DNA of 64,000 nt, taken from assembly GCA_000149265.1 (NCBI GenBank), contig CH003179.1, forward strand, positions 40,706 to 104,705, read 5' to 3'. The DNA is from Ciona savignyi (lineage: Eukaryota; Chordata; Ascidiacea; Phlebobranchia; Cionidae). This document shows, one piece after another, positions 61,643-64,000 of the stretch. The position numbers were made by a program, and so were the translations under genes. The notes below the pieces were generated by a model. The model saw only the letters and a program-made list of their open reading frames with translations, was not told the DNA's origin and did no database searches. Every line of letters starts with the position of its first letter. Position 1 is the first letter of the stretch.

Positions 61643-61652
61643 ATTTCTTATG

Positions 61653-61686
61653 TTACGTCAATCGATGACGCAATATGCTGACGTAG
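61653..61686 (-). promoter_or_regulatory. Cluster of three CRE/ATF-like sites just upstream of the ATG
   Basis: TTACGTCA (61653-61660), TGACGCAA (61666-61673) and TGACGTAG (61679-61686) lie 11-44 bases upstream of the start codon. Each is one or two bases from the CREB/ATF octamer TGACGTCA. Binding is inference. The transcription start is unknown, so the sites could be promoter or 5' UTR. No clear RFX X-box was seen. Confidence 0.35.
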
Positions 61687-63289
61687 GTTTCCATAAAAAA
61701 AACGAAAAATGGGAAAAATGATCTAGGTTACGGCTGCGTCATATTAAAATTCTTTAAAACGACGATCTTTGACCTATTACACAGCAAGGACTATTAGTAA
61801 AATTGCTTACGAAATTACATCATTACGATCGAGTAAATGCCCATAATAACATATAATGCTTTAACAATACTGTACGATAGCATTCCAACATTGAAAGACA
61901 TACTATCATATTCTGATCAAGTTTTATGCTACTGCTGCTAGCAAGTGAAAGCGTTGGACACTTACTAAGAAGTACAGGTTTTAGCACTCTTCTATATTGT
62001 TAAAACTGTACACATAAGTGGGGCTCTATTAACAAGTGCTTAGTTATAACAACGCTTGAAAATGAAAGAAAGGTTTAAGGCAAATAAGTATGGTACTGTT
62101 GTAATGTAAAATTATACGCGATTATTCACCTTTAACGGCAACACAAGATTTACTTTATACTCTAACAAATATTATTCACATCTACATCTACACATACTTT
62201 GGGAATAAAAAATCGACCCACAAATTTATATATTTATATTGGTTATTCATGTTGACAGAGTCGGGTTTATATTTGGAATATTATGTCATTATTTATTCAA
62301 ATTATTTTATTTAACAAAATTGTTCCCCGTAAATAAAAAAATAAAGCTTTAAAATAGAAACCAATTTGTCAGATTGTTACGTTATGTTGTTTATTATTAC
62401 GAGTGAATTATTTCAGTTTTAAAATTCATGTTTAAAAACAACTTCTTTTATGTTTTTATGTTATAAAATTCCAGTAATTTATGTTTTGTTGATACAAAAT
62501 TGCAATTTTGTGCGATATATGGCATGCTTATGGAAGCTAGTCACTACGCCGGCATTATATCTTCAGCAGAAATGTCTGTCAGATGTTTAAGTAGCTAAGT
62601 TTGAGAGCACAACAGCAATATATATTAGATACTTTTTGAAAATGTTCAATCAGGTATATATTAACTAAACTTTGTATTCTAAACAGTTACTTGAACTTTT
62701 TATTATTTATTACCATAGCCACCGTACAGTGATAGAAATACATAGGGTTTTGAGGTTGAAACAGCCGTTCGCTTTGACAACTTGATTCTGGAAATGAAAA
62801 TTAAGCAAATAAGGATAATACGGTAGGTACAGTACTACCGGAATAATGAATTAAAATGACTATTTTATCGTAGATCTGTTAAAAGTAAAGTTTTGAAACT
62901 TCGGTGGTCGAACACCAGTTACCGAACGTCAATTCGCATACTTTGCTGACCAAAGCCAGTTACGGAATGACCAAGTTCAAAGTTGAATAAACGAAAGCGA
63001 AAATGGCACTTGCGGTTACTCAAAATTACTTTCAGAACTTTTATAACATTTAGCCACCGAACATCAAATTTAAAACATTGGTAACCGCCTGTCCAATTTG
63101 AAACCGTCTTGTAACGTTGTAAGCGCTTGCCTAACCGAAAGTTGGAAACACGTGGATAGGTTAGCCGTAGGACTATATATTTTATGCGATTAAATGGGAC
63201 CAAATAATACTATATACAAAGTCGAACTTTGTACTGAAAGTAAAAGTTGACCGTAGCAACCCACGGGACTAAACTCGTGACATTAAACT
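61687..63289. other. Upstream non-coding region, no gene recognised
   Basis: AT-rich sequence right of the dynein start. The longest open frame (62919-63203, minus) has no recognisable motif and no splice or codon signal I would trust. No SINE with a clear B box was seen here. Confidence 0.5.
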
Positions 63290-63495
63290 TACTGGATTGA
63301 ACTCGCACGAGATTTGGAGGTTAGTGGGTTAAGGTTAATGGGTAAAAGAGCAGTAGAGGAATAGGAAAAAATAGATGTAGGCCAAAGTACCAGGGATATA
63401 GTCTTTACGAGTTAATGGTTAAAGGGTTAGAGGTTTGTGATTAGGGGTTAGGAGATGAGGGTTAGAGGTTACAAGCCAAGGGTTAGGGGACAGAA
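63290..63495 (+). repeat. Degenerate G-rich TTAGGG-like tract
   Basis: Repeated variants such as GGGTTAAGG, AAAGGGTTAGAGG, GGGGTTAGGAG and AAGGGTTAGGGG at irregular spacing. The metazoan telomere unit is TTAGGG, so this may be an old interstitial telomeric tract or simply a G-rich low-complexity stretch. Confidence 0.4.
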
Positions 63496-64000
63496 ATAAG
63501 AACTTGGGGACATGGCTATCTTTGGTAACCGAATTCCGGTAAAATATAGCTAAAATTAAAAACCTCTTATAGAACGTTGGTATACCCGCAGCTTCGCGGC
63601 ATTGAAGTTTCGGTCATTCAACTCTGCCTAACCAGCATTTCTATTATTATACCTCAAACAGGATATACTTATCTTTGGAATATGTTAGTGCACAATGTGA
63701 TTATTTTCGATTCTTACTTTGATTTGCTCATTTAATGATCTAAAAATATGTTTACATTGTTGTTTGTTCGTAGTCTAAATTGTAACTACCAGTACGTTCA
63801 AACTGGTGAGAAACTACTTAACGATTATAAATCGGTACCGTTATGACAGTTTTATTGCAAAATTGCAGATGAAAATGCTTAATACGCATCTCTGGTATAT
63901 TAAAACAATCTGTATAAAGGTAAAAAAAGGGATTTTTAAAACGCACTGTGATCAGGTATATAAATATGGTTATACTTAGTATTTCAGATCCAATCAGAAG
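63496..64000. other. Non-coding end of window
   Basis: No coding exon or known repeat supported. It includes a short GC-richer piece (CCCGCAGCTTCGCGG near 63588) in otherwise AT-rich DNA; its origin is not recognised. Confidence 0.4.

Noticed and set aside
62919-63203. Minus-strand frame of 94 codons upstream of the dynein gene
   Set aside because: No motif, no recognisable relative, poor start context; typical of chance frames in this region.

Overview
The window is a stretch of animal nuclear DNA, and it is almost entirely one very large intron-rich gene on the minus strand. The translated exons line up in order, from the N-terminus into AAA6, with what I remember of human DNAH5/DNAH8. That is the outer-arm axonemal dynein heavy chain class of sea urchin alpha chain and Chlamydomonas gamma chain type. 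The AT-rich sequence, short introns, an abundant tRNA-derived SINE with a (TATCC)n tail and many small hAT-like elements fit a tunicate of the Ciona type. The organism is an inference, because no search could be run.

I place the start codon at 61642, with an in-frame TGA 18 bases upstream. I traced 79 coding exons down to position 638, about 4,058 codons. The last ~550 codons expected for the family (end of AAA6 and the C-terminal domain) should lie left of base 1. Order from right to left: tail (61.6-31.0 kb), AAA1 with its Walker A (30.3 kb) and Walker B (29.8 kb), AAA2 (27.7-26.1 kb), AAA3 (24.5-20.5 kb), AAA4 (19.5-16.9 kb), coiled-coil stalk and microtubule-binding tip (15.4-11.0 kb), AAA5 (10.5-5.2 kb), AAA6 (from about 4 kb). 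All splice phases agree across the 79 exons. Two exons (45 and 71) each hold one surplus base that breaks the frame; I take these as assembly errors or polymorphic indels rather than gene death.

The introns are filled with SINE copies in both orientations (more than 40, many degenerate), seven hAT-like elements with TIRs and/or 8-bp target duplications, and an unusual number of tandem arrays that touch or contain splice sites. The clearest case is a 50-bp array at exon 73 that has copied the 3' splice site seven times. A 100-N gap lies in the intron after exon 29.

Right of 61642 are the promoter side (three CRE-like sites within 45 bases of the ATG) and about 2.3 kb with no gene I can support, ending with a degenerate TTAGGG-like tract. 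No RNA gene, CRISPR array, LTR element or second confident protein gene was found. Two short plus-strand exon-like ORFs inside introns (48337 and 60464) are unexplained.
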